Assembly: GCA_937875295.1 (NCBI GenBank)
Contig: CALLXS010000125.1
Span: forward strand, 1-11,096
DNA from: an uncultured bacterium
Lineage (GTDB): Bacteria; Bacteroidota; Ignavibacteria; Kapaibacteriales; UBA2268
Length of the DNA: 11,096 nucleotides
Reading direction: 5' to 3'
Shown: positions 1 to 6,975 of the stretch, piece after piece
Layout: each line of letters starts with the position of its first letter
Numbering within the stretch: the stretch's first letter is position 1
Notes under the pieces: generated by a model
Told to the model about the DNA's origin: nothing
Seen by the model: the letters and a program-made list of their open reading frames with translations, nothing else
The model's database searches: none
Translations under genes and position numbers: made by a program

Positions 1-555
1 TGGGTGTGTGGAATTACTCCAACACTTAGATTAGATGCTATGAATAATATATTAAAAGTTATCGATGATACTGATAAATCTAATGTTACGGATTTGTTGA
101 ATAATAGTAAGATGTTTCAAATCAACAAAGATGATTTTATTAATAATATTAGTGGCGATATTTATAAAAAGCAGTACTCAAGATATTTGCTTTTAAAACA
201 GGAGTTTTTGCTTTCGGAAAATACAGTACATTTATCAGGTTATAATTATATTACTGTTGAGCATATTTTGCCTCAAAATCCACCTCAGAATAGTGAGTGG
301 TGTATAGATTTTACCGAAGATCAAAGGTGTTTTTGGACAAATAAAATTGCAAATCTTGTTCTTATAAGTCAGAGAAAAAACAGTGCCCTAGGAAACTCAG
401 ATTTCAAGAAAAAGAAAGAGGTATATTTAAAAAAGAGGATTGACGCATTTAATGCAAATAAAGTATTTATTGAACAAAATTCACAATGGACACCAGATGT
501 ACTTGAAAAAAGGCAGAAATATATTTTAAGTTTACTGATAGAAAATAAATGGTAA
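1..555 (+). CDS. C-terminal part of a DUF262/DUF1524 (GmrSD-like) HNH nuclease, 5'-truncated
   Basis: The reading frame is open to the first base, so the true start lies outside the window; the GTG at position 4 is probably not a start. About 184 residues are visible, whereas proteins of this family usually run 500-700. Numbering from the GTG at 4, the fragment carries the DUF1524 signature: VEHILPQ at 85-91 with the catalytic-type His87, then NLVLISQRKNSALGN (117-131) followed by F, K and Y positions typical of this HNH-like domain. Known family members pair an N-terminal DUF262 (ParB-like nucleotide-using) domain with this nuclease and act as Type IV restriction enzymes against modified phage DNA. 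Only the nuclease half can be seen, so target specificity is unknown. Base use is AT-rich and fits the response regulator downstream. Confidence 0.8.
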   Translation, partial: WVCGITPTLRLDAMNNILKVIDDTDKSNVTDLLNNSKMFQINKDDFINNISGDIYKKQYSRYLLLKQEFLLSENTVHLSGYNYITVEHILPQNPPQNSEWCIDFTEDQRCFWTNKIANLVLISQRKNSALGNSDFKKKKEVYLKKRIDAFNANKVFIEQNSQWTPDVLEKRQKYILSLLIENKW

Positions 556-683
556 AAATAAAATATTTATTTACATTTGTTTGTGGTAAAGATTTCTTAA
601 ATAGAAGTAGAATTTCGGTTATCCCAAAAGATGTTATTTTTCAGTGCATTGATGTTTATAGGACAAATAAATATAAGAGCTAA
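549..683 (+). CDS. doubtful small ORF, 44 residues
   Basis: An ATG at 549 overlaps the stop codon of the DUF1524 gene (TAA 553-555) by seven bases and opens a 44-residue frame ending at TAA 681-683. The peptide starts MVKIKYLF and ends in a polar, basic stretch (DVYRTNKYKS). There is no convincing ribosome binding site, although the overlap would allow translational coupling. I recognise no family. It could be a real small partner of the nuclease, the decayed end of a longer gene, or chance in AT-rich DNA. The rest of 556-782 contains only the promoter of the response regulator. Confidence 0.25.
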   Translation: MVKIKYLFTFVCGKDFLNRSRISVIPKDVIFQCIDVYRTNKYKS

Positions 684-732
684 AGTGTAAAATCAGGGGC
701 TTAATTCTGGAACTCTTTTAGTGTCTACTTTA

Positions 733-741
733 TGGTATAAT
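733..741 (+). promoter_or_regulatory. extended -10 promoter of the response regulator gene
   Basis: TGGTATAAT matches the extended -10 form TGnTATAAT recognised by sigma-70/sigma-A RNA polymerase. No good -35 hexamer is found 17-18 bases upstream, which is usual for extended -10 promoters. Transcription would start near 748, leaving a leader of about 35 bases before the GTG at 783. A strong purine-rich ribosome binding site (GCGGGGG, 768-774) lies 8 bases before that GTG. Confidence 0.55.
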
Positions 742-782
742 TTCACTGTATAAGGACGATAATTTGAGCGGGGGAATAAAAA

Positions 783-1484
783 GTGAATGAAAAAATACTT
801 TTAGTAGATGATGAAAAGAGCATCTTAGATGTACTGACCTATGCACTAAAAAGAGAAGGATATTTAGTAGAAAGAGCTTATGATGGAGAGGAAGCACTTC
901 ATAAAGTAGATATTTTTAATCCACAGATAGTAATTTTAGATTTAATGCTCCCTGTAATAAACGGATACGATGTTTGCAAAAAGTTAGAAAACAAAAATAT
1001 TGGGATCATCATGCTTACAGCAAAGGAAGATATTGTGGACAAGATACTTGGTCTTGAACTTGGAGCGGATGATTATATGACAAAACCTTTTGACATAAGA
1101 GAACTTCTTGCAAGAATCAAGTCACTTGTAAGGAGACTTAATAAAACTGTTGATGAAAAAAGGAATAATGGTGTCATAACTATAGGTGATCTTAATATTA
1201 ATAAAAAAAAGAGAACTGTAAGTATAAAAAATGTTTTGGTAGAGCTTACACCTATGGAATTTGACCTGCTGTATTTACTCCTTTCAAATCCAGGCATAGT
1301 ATACTCCAGAGAACAGCTTTTAAATATAATATGGAGTATGGATTATGTTGGAGGAACACGAACTGTAGATACACACATTCAAAGGGTAAGAAAAAAGTTA
1401 GGTCATAGTTATCAGGATTTAATACAAACCGTTTATGGTATTGGATATAAAGGGGTTGATGAATTATTTGAAGGTGGGAATTAA
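783..1484 (+). CDS. OmpR/PhoB-family response regulator
   Basis: A 233-residue two-domain regulator of ordinary family length. The receiver domain (about 1-120) shows the acidic pair D9/D10, phospho-acceptor D53 in VILDLMLP, T79 in MLTA and K101 in the TKPF motif. The C-terminal winged helix (about 130-228) has LTPMEFDLLYLL, the RTVDTHIQRVRKKL recognition region and the YGIGYK wing typical of OmpR/PhoB DNA-binding domains. A cytoplasmic sensor kinase partner would phosphorylate D53 and promote dimer binding to DNA. The start is GTG, chosen because GCGGGGG lies 8 bases upstream; the nearby ATG at 787 is in another frame. The kinase gene starts inside its last codons (1459), the usual coupled arrangement, but is broken after 28 residues. 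The signal sensed cannot be told. Confidence 0.93.
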   Translation: MNEKILLVDDEKSILDVLTYALKREGYLVERAYDGEEALHKVDIFNPQIVILDLMLPVINGYDVCKKLENKNIGIIMLTAKEDIVDKILGLELGADDYMTKPFDIRELLARIKSLVRRLNKTVDEKRNNGVITIGDLNINKKKRTVSIKNVLVELTPMEFDLLYLLLSNPGIVYSREQLLNIIWSMDYVGGTRTVDTHIQRVRKKLGHSYQDLIQTVYGIGYKGVDELFEGGN

Positions 1485-1545
1485 ATTCAAGCTCATATCT
1501 TTTACAGCTTCACTTTTATTGATTGTAATATTATTTTTGAGTTAA
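1459..1545 (+). pseudogene. N-terminal stub of the cognate sensor histidine kinase, broken at the left junction
   Basis: ATG at 1459 overlaps the end of the regulator gene by 26 bases, as is common for regulator-kinase pairs. The 28 residues read MNYLKVGIKFKLISF and then a hydrophobic run (TASLLLIVILFLS), which is the start of the first transmembrane helix of a membrane-bound histidine kinase. The frame then stops at TAA 1543-1545. No periplasmic sensor, HAMP, DHp or ATPase domain follows in any frame before the tRNA. The stub is therefore the clostridial-type kinase cut by the sequence change near 1531-1545, not a small protein in its own right. The kinase identity is inferred from position and the N-terminal pattern only. 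Confidence 0.75.
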
Positions 1546-1564
1546 CTGCACATTTTTCTAATGA

Positions 1565-1600
1565 AAAATAATACAAGTTCTTTCTTTTAAAATAATACAA
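1565..1600. repeat. 12-bp direct repeat pair before the tRNA
   Basis: AAAATAATACAA occurs at 1565-1576 and again at 1589-1600, with 12 bases between the copies. The pair fills most of the short stretch between the broken kinase stub and the tRNA. It could be chance in AT-rich DNA, part of the tRNA promoter region, or a scar; the sequence does not decide. Confidence 0.5.
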
Positions 1601-1602
1601 TA

Positions 1603-1689
1603 GGAAAGTTGCCGGAGTGGTTGAACGGGACGGTCTCGAAAACCGTTATAGGGTCAACCCTATCGAGAGTTCGAATCTCTCACTTTCCG
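1603..1689 (+). tRNA. tRNA-Ser, anticodon CGA
   Basis: The full cloverleaf can be folded by hand. The acceptor stem GGAAAGT (1603-1609) pairs with ACTTTCC (1682-1688), followed by discriminator G1689. The anticodon stem ACGGT/ACCGT (1630-1634, 1642-1646) holds the loop CTCGAAA with anticodon CGA at 1637-1639, which reads UCG. The long variable arm (ATAGGG, TCAA, CCCTAT; 1648-1663) is the class II arm of tRNA-Ser. The T-arm is GAGAG, TTCGAAT, CTCTC (1665-1681). The base after the discriminator begins CAA, so CCA is not encoded and must be added after transcription. That fits the Gram-negative middle of the window better than the clostridial-type flanks. Confidence 0.96.
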
Positions 1690-1717
1690 CAAAAACATTT
1701 AATACTAAATAATTGAA

Positions 1718-1748
1718 GCAGACTATTTTCCATTTGAAAATAGTCTGC
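1718..1748. terminator. bidirectional hairpin between tRNA-Ser and the Lon-family gene
   Basis: A perfect 13-bp inverted repeat, GCAGACTATTTTC (1718-1730) and GAAAATAGTCTGC (1736-1748), encloses a five-base loop. It lies between two converging units, the tRNA (+) and the protease gene (-, stop at 1766). The flanks are AT-rich but neither side has a long T run, so it probably works as a weak or bidirectional terminator, or as an RNA 3'-end stabiliser. Confidence 0.7.
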
Positions 1749-1765
1749 ATTTATAATAATGTGAA

Positions 1766-4294
1766 TTATTCTTTATTAGGTTTCCTCTTGCGAGTAGGTT
1801 CATTTTTTGGTTTTAATTTGATCTTTTTATTTGTAGATTTTTCTTCTTTTTCAGAATCTCTTAATTTATCTACCCTTTTCTGAGCTTTTCCGAAAATTGA
1901 ATCTTCCCTATATTTTTCATTTAATTCAATTATTCCTGCATCCTCGCCCATCATTATTGAAGCTCCTTCTTCTATTCGAGAATAGGAATAAATATGAAAA
2001 TTACCGTCTTTTACATCTGCGACAATGTCGTCTCTGAGCATTAGATCTTTTATATTTTGCTTTGGTATTAAGACACTTTGGTCTCCTGTAAATCCTCTTT
2101 CCTTACATATTTCATAAAAACCTCTAATTTTCTCATTTACTCCGCCAATTGGTTGAACATCTCCTAATTGATTTACAGAACCAGTAATTGCGATATTTTG
2201 TCTTATTGGAATTTCAGCTAGAGAAGATAGAATTACATAAACTTCAGCAGCTGTAGCACTATCACCATCAATACCACCATAAGATTGCTCAAAAGATAAT
2301 GATGCAGTTAAGTTCATTGGTTTATGCTTAGCAAACATATTCCTTAATATACCCGAAAGTATAAGTACTCCTTTATTATGAATAGAGCCACTCATATCAG
2401 CTTCTCGCTCGATATTTATTATTCCGGCATTTCCTGCGGAAATTACAGCAGTAATTTTAGCAGGTTTTCCAAATTCATACATTCCAGTATCGAGGACAGT
2501 TAAACCATTTATTTGTCCTACTCTCTCCCCTGTGGTATCAATTAATGTACTACCTTTTATTATTTGCTTCTTGAGTTTTTCATCAATCATATTATTGCGA
2601 TAATCTCTTTGGCGTATAGCTTCATTTACATCATTTCTATTAATATATTCTAATTTAGTACCTCTATCATAAAAAGCTGCTTCACGCACGACATCTGCTA
2701 TATCAGAAAATTTCAATGAAATATTTTCTTGATTTCCGCTATGAGCCACAGCCCATTCAATAATAGCAGCTACGCCATCAGCAGTACAATGTGGTAGTTT
2801 ATCATCAATACAAATTTTTGCAATGAATTTAGCGTAGTCCATTAAAATATCTTGAGATTTTTCAATTTCATAATCAAATTGAGCATTTACTTTGAATATT
2901 TTCTTAAATCCTTTTTCATATTCATACAGCATTTTATATAGAGTCAATCCACCGATAATAATTACTTTTACATCAATTTCAATTGGTTCTGGCTTGAGGT
3001 GTAAAATATTTGTCTGATATTGAGATTCATAAGGTTGAATTTCAATTTGATTATAAAGCAAAACCCTTTTAAGGGCATTCCATACTCCAGGCTCATTAAA
3101 TATATCTAAAGCATTTACAATTAAAAAACCTTTATCTGCTTTTAATATTGAGCCAGCTCTAATTTTTGTAAAATCAGTTCTCCAAAATCCACGACTATCT
3201 AAATTTCTATCAATTGTTCCGAATAAATTATTATAAGAAGGTGTGATTTCCATTATTACGGGAGGTTTGTTTGTCTCTGAATTATCAAGTATTACATTAA
3301 CTCTATAAATATAAAATGGATCAATATTTAGTTCTTCACCACTTTCAATTACTTCTTGAATTGCTTGTACTTTCGGTACAAATATTTGTAAATTATTTAA
3401 AATACTTTCTTTTACTTCAGAAATATAAGTTGCGATTTTTTCATCAAGGAAATTTTCTGGAATCGCCGATAATGTATTTTCAACGACAGTTTTAGCTGCT
3501 GATTTGTCATTCATTATCATCACATTACGCAATTCTTGCATTAATTTAATAGATTTCCTACTTAAATCAAATAAATCATTATGAAATTTATCATATTTTT
3601 TTTGTAGTTCTTTTGCCTTTTCTTCGGTAATTTTCTTTTGAGATATTAATTCATAAAGAGTTTCGATATGTACAGGTTCATTATTAACTAATGGAAATAC
3701 TTCTGCTTGCATTATACCTTGGTCATTTTCTATTTGACCTCTAATAAAGCCATCTTTTTTTATGTAATCATCAAATTCATTTAGAATTGCTCTTTCTTTT
3801 TCTTGATATTCATTGAGGATTTTTTGCTTTGATGATTGAAATCCTTCTTCTTCAAATAATCGAGGCAACTGTGTTTTTAAATAGCTAATAGCATCGTCCA
3901 TAGCTTTCTTAAATTCCTTTGCTTTGCCTTTAGCTAATTTTATTAATCGTGGATTCTCTGGAGTTAAAAAATTATTTACATAGCAATAATCATTAGTCTC
4001 ATGATTTGAAGTTGTTACAGTATCAAGAATTGATTTTACAGTTGACATTCTACCTGTACCTGATAAACCAGATACAAAAATATTATATCCTTTAGAACGC
4101 AACTCTGCACCTAAGCGGATAGCTTCAATAGCACGTTGTTGCCCTACTATTTTATCTAAAGGATTAATTTCCGCAGTAGTTTTAAAATTTAATAATTCTA
4201 AGGGACATTTCCAGCTTAATTCTTCTGGTGACAACTCAAAATTTTTAATAAATTCACTATAAGAAAATGTTATTTCAGAGCTATTACTTTTCAT
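1766..4294 (-). CDS. Lon-family ATP-dependent protease with AAA_32-type ATPase domain (LonB/YcbZ-like)
   Basis: An 842-residue cytoplasmic protease of the Lon-like family that carries an AAA_32-type ATPase rather than the N-terminal substrate domain of classical Lon. The P-loop region is GLSGTGRMST (76-85), with Arg82 where most AAA proteins have Lys; GTGR is, to my knowledge, common in this subfamily. A charged helical insert, likely coiled coil, spans about 120-260. A Walker-B-like strand is at GFLIVNALDI (389-398). The proteolytic domain (about 575-775) holds catalytic Ser679 in GGIDGDSATAAE and Lys722 in GGVNEKIRGF, spaced 43 residues apart as in E. coli Lon. The last ~30 residues are strongly basic (KLKPKNEPTRKRKP), a possible nucleic-acid or tethering tail. 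ATG at 4294 has no evident Shine-Dalgarno. Substrates are unknown; protein quality control is the family expectation. Confidence 0.92.
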   Translation of the reverse strand: MKSNSSEITFSYSEFIKNFELSPEELSWKCPLELLNFKTTAEINPLDKIVGQQRAIEAIRLGAELRSKGYNIFVSGLSGTGRMSTVKSILDTVTTSNHETNDYCYVNNFLTPENPRLIKLAKGKAKEFKKAMDDAISYLKTQLPRLFEEEGFQSSKQKILNEYQEKERAILNEFDDYIKKDGFIRGQIENDQGIMQAEVFPLVNNEPVHIETLYELISQKKITEEKAKELQKKYDKFHNDLFDLSRKSIKLMQELRNVMIMNDKSAAKTVVENTLSAIPENFLDEKIATYISEVKESILNNLQIFVPKVQAIQEVIESGEELNIDPFYIYRVNVILDNSETNKPPVIMEITPSYNNLFGTIDRNLDSRGFWRTDFTKIRAGSILKADKGFLIVNALDIFNEPGVWNALKRVLLYNQIEIQPYESQYQTNILHLKPEPIEIDVKVIIIGGLTLYKMLYEYEKGFKKIFKVNAQFDYEIEKSQDILMDYAKFIAKICIDDKLPHCTADGVAAIIEWAVAHSGNQENISLKFSDIADVVREAAFYDRGTKLEYINRNDVNEAIRQRDYRNNMIDEKLKKQIIKGSTLIDTTGERVGQINGLTVLDTGMYEFGKPAKITAVISAGNAGIINIEREADMSGSIHNKGVLILSGILRNMFAKHKPMNLTASLSFEQSYGGIDGDSATAAEVYVILSSLAEIPIRQNIAITGSVNQLGDVQPIGGVNEKIRGFYEICKERGFTGDQSVLIPKQNIKDLMLRDDIVADVKDGNFHIYSYSRIEEGASIMMGEDAGIIELNEKYREDSIFGKAQKRVDKLRDSEKEEKSTNKKIKLKPKNEPTRKRKPNKE

Positions 4295-4420
4295 ACCGAC
4301 TTTATTATTTGGTTTATAGATACTTCAGTATATGAAGCGTTATTTAAATAAATATTTTGAAAAAATTGAATAATTAGTAGAATATCTTATTTATATTAAT
4401 TATATCATGAATTTATTTAA
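4295..4420. other. AT-rich gap upstream of the Lon-family gene
   Basis: This 126-base gap separates the stop of the beta-barrel-like gene (4421) from the protease start (4294); both genes point left. It must hold the protease promoter unless the two genes are co-transcribed, since no terminator hairpin is visible. I see no clear Bacteroidota-type TAnnTTTG element. The only structure is a short palindrome, CTTCA-GTATA-TGAAG (4323-4337), about 30-45 bases before the start codon, which could be an operator but is short enough to be chance. Confidence 0.35.
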
Positions 4421-4963
4421 TTAATACCAATAATAGGAAATTTGAGCATATATTCCTCTTTTACTATGATATCCAAGTCCTACTCCGATTTGCATTGGGA
4501 AAAAATATTGCACCCCTGCTCCAAATGTAATTGAAGATTTATTTTCTGCACCTAAAATATATTTTGAACCATTAGTCTCTCCTTTTTTAGTAGCAAGTAC
4601 TGAATCAGTTCCAACTCCATAGCCAATATTTCCAAAAACCGTAAATGCATCATTTAAATCATAAAAATAATAAGCATCAGCAGTAACCCAAATTGAAGGA
4701 TATGTAAACCTTTCATTTGCATCTGGGATACTTAAATATTGGCGCGAATGTTCTGGTAAATATTTACCAACTCCTGACACTCCTAATGAAAGCCCTACAT
4801 TCCAATATCTAAAACCAAACCCCAAGCTCATACCATTGAAATCATATCCAATATCAAAAAAAGGTGATTTCATATTCGTGGTAGGTTCCTTAGAAGTTTC
4901 TTGAGAAAATAAATTTAAGAAGCACATCATTGCAACTGCTACAGTCATTAAAATATTTTTCAT
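4421..4963 (-). CDS. small outer-membrane beta-barrel-like protein with signal peptide
   Basis: A 180-residue predicted secreted protein. Residues 1-21 form a Sec signal peptide (Lys at 2, hydrophobic core MTVAVAMMCFLNLF, then SQ). The mature part alternates hydrophobic and polar residues with many Gly, Tyr, Phe and Trp positions: MSLGFGFRYWNVGLSLGV (50-67), then FTVFGNIGYGVG and IGVGLGYHSK. It ends in YAQISYYWY, whose terminal aromatic residue is the usual outer-membrane insertion signal. The pattern suggests an 8-strand, OmpA/OmpW-sized barrel, but no specific family is recognised. An AGGA-containing stretch lies a few bases before the ATG at 4963. The terminator at 5004-5040 separates it from the peptidase gene, so it is probably transcribed on its own, possibly reading into the protease gene. 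Function is unknown. Confidence 0.7.
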   Translation of the reverse strand: MKNILMTVAVAMMCFLNLFSQETSKEPTTNMKSPFFDIGYDFNGMSLGFGFRYWNVGLSLGVSGVGKYLPEHSRQYLSIPDANERFTYPSIWVTADAYYFYDLNDAFTVFGNIGYGVGTDSVLATKKGETNGSKYILGAENKSSITFGAGVQYFFPMQIGVGLGYHSKRGIYAQISYYWY

Positions 4964-5003
4964 TTCTTTATCCTATTAAATGTAATTTATAATTCGAAAT
5001 TTG

Positions 5004-5040
5004 TTAAAAAAAGACGCCTACTTATAATTAATAGGCGTCT
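5004..5040 (-). terminator. rho-independent terminator of the M2-peptidase gene
   Basis: Read on the minus strand, the inverted repeat AGACGCCTA (5032-5040 on the complement) and TAGGCGTCT (5012-5020 on the complement) makes a GC-containing 9-bp stem with an 11-base loop, followed at once by seven or more T residues (plus-strand A run from about 5005). It lies 30 bases past the peptidase stop codon and before the next minus-strand gene, which marks the end of the peptidase transcript. Confidence 0.88.
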
Positions 5041-5070
5041 AAAATTAACATTTTTTATTGAAAAATACAA

Positions 5071-6792
5071 TTATTTTACAAATTGTTTTGCATAATATTT
5101 AGGAGTAAGATCTTCGCCTGTAGCTTTTTTAATCATTTCTTGCCATTTATATTTAGCACCAACTGAAAATACATTGTCAATTAAATATTTTCCAACTTCT
5201 GGTTTTCCATAAAAACTCAAATATTGAGAACCATCACCACCTGTTACATTAGCTATTTTGAAATATAACTGAGATGCTAATAATTCACCTAAATGATAAT
5301 TGTGATAATAGCATGGACTTGTTGCAATATGAATTTTACTAGCCCAATCAGGTTCATTTCTACCTTCAGGCTTTTTAATCATTTGATATTTTTCTACTAA
5401 ATCCCACCATAATTTATTTAAATCTTGATCTGGGTCAGCATAAAGTCCCTTTTCAAATCTATACATTACTTGAGACCAACGACTGAAAACTAACTGCTGA
5501 AGAATAGAAGTTTTAATAATATTATCTTGTATTTTGTTTATTTCACTTTCTGGCACTTTAGCTACATCTTTTAACCAAGTTGGATTCGTTGCCATTCTAC
5601 CAAATAGCATAGCAATAGCTTCAGTTGAAAAAATTTGAGCTGGTATTTTCAAATTCCATGGTAAATCTTTTGCATAATGTTTATCATAGAGAGCATGCCC
5701 ATATTCGTGAAGCATTGTATCCATCCATTTGCTATTGTTTTTCACATTGCAGAGTACACGTATATCTAAGGCATCTCTATCAATATTAATGCAATAAGCG
5801 TGTTGATTTTTGTTAGGTTTTTCATATAAATCACTTTTTGCTACTAAATCATCAATATTAAGACCAATACTATTATAATAGTCTTTTGTAATATTTACAA
5901 CATCTTTATTTTTAAAGTATTTATCTAAATCTATATTATAGATTTCAGGTGCTTCTTGGAAAAATCTATTTTGGTAATTCCAAGGCATTAACTCTTCTTT
6001 TTTAATTCCAACTTTTTGAGCAAGAACAGAATCCATTACATCTTTTTCACGTTTGAAGGCATCGCGAGTAAGTACATCTAATTCATCAAATAATTTTTCA
6101 ATTTCTTTAGGATCTTCTTCGCTTAAAGTAAGCTTCATTGTATGATAATTTTCGTATCCAAGAGCTTCAGCTTGTTCATTGCGTTTTTTCACAAGAGCTA
6201 TAATATCTTTTGAAATTACGTTCCCAATTTGCTTATGTGCATACCATACTTTTTCGAGTTCTTTGTTATCTGTAGAAGTTCTAAGAACATCTTCAACATC
6301 ATTGTCAGTTAATTTTTTCCCATCGACTTCAGCTCTGAAATTTGAATATTTACCTTCAATTTGAGAATTCATTTTAGTAAGTTCATTTAATAAATTTACA
6401 TCTATTTGCATTGATGCAAATTCATTATAAAGGACTTCGATTTGTCTTACTTGAAGTGGATCAGTGATTTCTTTAGAATTTTTAAATGCCATTAATGTAT
6501 CAAATCTACCCTTATCTGATAAATAAGCATTTAATTTCATTTCAAAATCTGCCACTTTCTTCCAATTTTCATCATTACTTGAAATTGAAGCATTGAAATA
6601 TGATTCAGCATAATCTCTCGAAGCTGGAGCCATAAAATCCACATAAGATTTATAGAATTTCTCAAATTCTTTCACATATTCTCCTTCTTTAAATTTAACT
6701 TTTGATGTGTCCGCATCTTTATGAGCTACACCACATCCTGCAACTACAACCATCGAAATGGCGATTATTAATAAATTTTTAAAAAAATTCAT
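5071..6792 (-). CDS. M2-family (ACE-like) zinc metallopeptidase, lipoprotein
   Basis: A 573-residue exported zinc peptidase. The start is placed at the ATG at 6792 rather than the one 30 bases upstream, because a standard lipoprotein signal then begins at once: MNFFKN, a hydrophobic core and lipobox VAGC with Cys20. An AGGG sequence also lies about 12 bases before this ATG. The zinc site is HEYGH (362-366), with the third ligand probably Glu391 in FSTEAIAML. Further M2-like features follow: WWDLVEKYQ (from 462), then KIHI with His488 and a nearby tyrosine-rich run, comparable to the substrate-binding His/Tyr of angiotensin-converting enzyme. M3 oligopeptidases share HExxH and are the main alternative, but the C-terminal pattern favours M2. 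It likely trims dipeptides from peptides outside the cytoplasm. It ends at a strong terminator and is divergent from the GH57 operon. Confidence 0.88.
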   Translation of the reverse strand: MNFFKNLLIIAISMVVVAGCGVAHKDADTSKVKFKEGEYVKEFEKFYKSYVDFMAPASRDYAESYFNASISSNDENWKKVADFEMKLNAYLSDKGRFDTLMAFKNSKEITDPLQVRQIEVLYNEFASMQIDVNLLNELTKMNSQIEGKYSNFRAEVDGKKLTDNDVEDVLRTSTDNKELEKVWYAHKQIGNVISKDIIALVKKRNEQAEALGYENYHTMKLTLSEEDPKEIEKLFDELDVLTRDAFKREKDVMDSVLAQKVGIKKEELMPWNYQNRFFQEAPEIYNIDLDKYFKNKDVVNITKDYYNSIGLNIDDLVAKSDLYEKPNKNQHAYCINIDRDALDIRVLCNVKNNSKWMDTMLHEYGHALYDKHYAKDLPWNLKIPAQIFSTEAIAMLFGRMATNPTWLKDVAKVPESEINKIQDNIIKTSILQQLVFSRWSQVMYRFEKGLYADPDQDLNKLWWDLVEKYQMIKKPEGRNEPDWASKIHIATSPCYYHNYHLGELLASQLYFKIANVTGGDGSQYLSFYGKPEVGKYLIDNVFSVGAKYKWQEMIKKATGEDLTPKYYAKQFVK

Positions 6793-6975
6793 GATAATTT
6801 TTCCCTTTTTATGATTTAACAAATTTTCTTATAATTTATATTAGACGTAACATTAATCTAATTAATATTTTAAATATTGAAATTAAACATTTTTTTATTC
6901 GTTATATTAATTAATTATATCTTATCTCTTAAGATTAACTTTATTTATTAAAAGTTATTTCAAATAATATATCCT
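6793..6975. promoter_or_regulatory. divergent promoter region between the peptidase and GH57 genes
   Basis: This 183-base, very AT-rich spacer separates two start codons facing away from each other, so it should contain promoters for both. I find no sigma-70 style promoter of quality. The closest match to a Bacteroidota -7 element (TAnnTTTG) is TAACTTTA at 6936-6943, one base off and without a matching TTG about 25 bases upstream. No ribosome binding site precedes the GH57 ATG at 6976. The role is inferred from gene layout. Confidence 0.5.

Noticed and set aside
1459..1545. 28-residue hydrophobic peptide as a small membrane protein or toxin
   Set aside because: Its position overlapping the regulator and its sequence match the start of a histidine kinase, so truncation explains it better.
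1603..1700. tRNA-Ser as the attachment site of an integrated island ending near 10200
   Set aside because: No integrase gene is present and the tRNA 3' end is not repeated at the right join; the only likeness (CTCTC...ACTTTC) is broken and short. The tRNA also matches the style of the core, not the flanks.
1766..6792. Protease, barrel and peptidase as one operon
   Set aside because: A strong minus-strand terminator at 5004-5040 lies between the peptidase and the barrel gene, so at most the barrel and protease genes share a transcript.
6762..6822. Earlier peptidase start at 6822
   Set aside because: It would put ten charged residues before a textbook lipoprotein signal; the ATG at 6792 gives a normal signal and has the AGGG sequence upstream.
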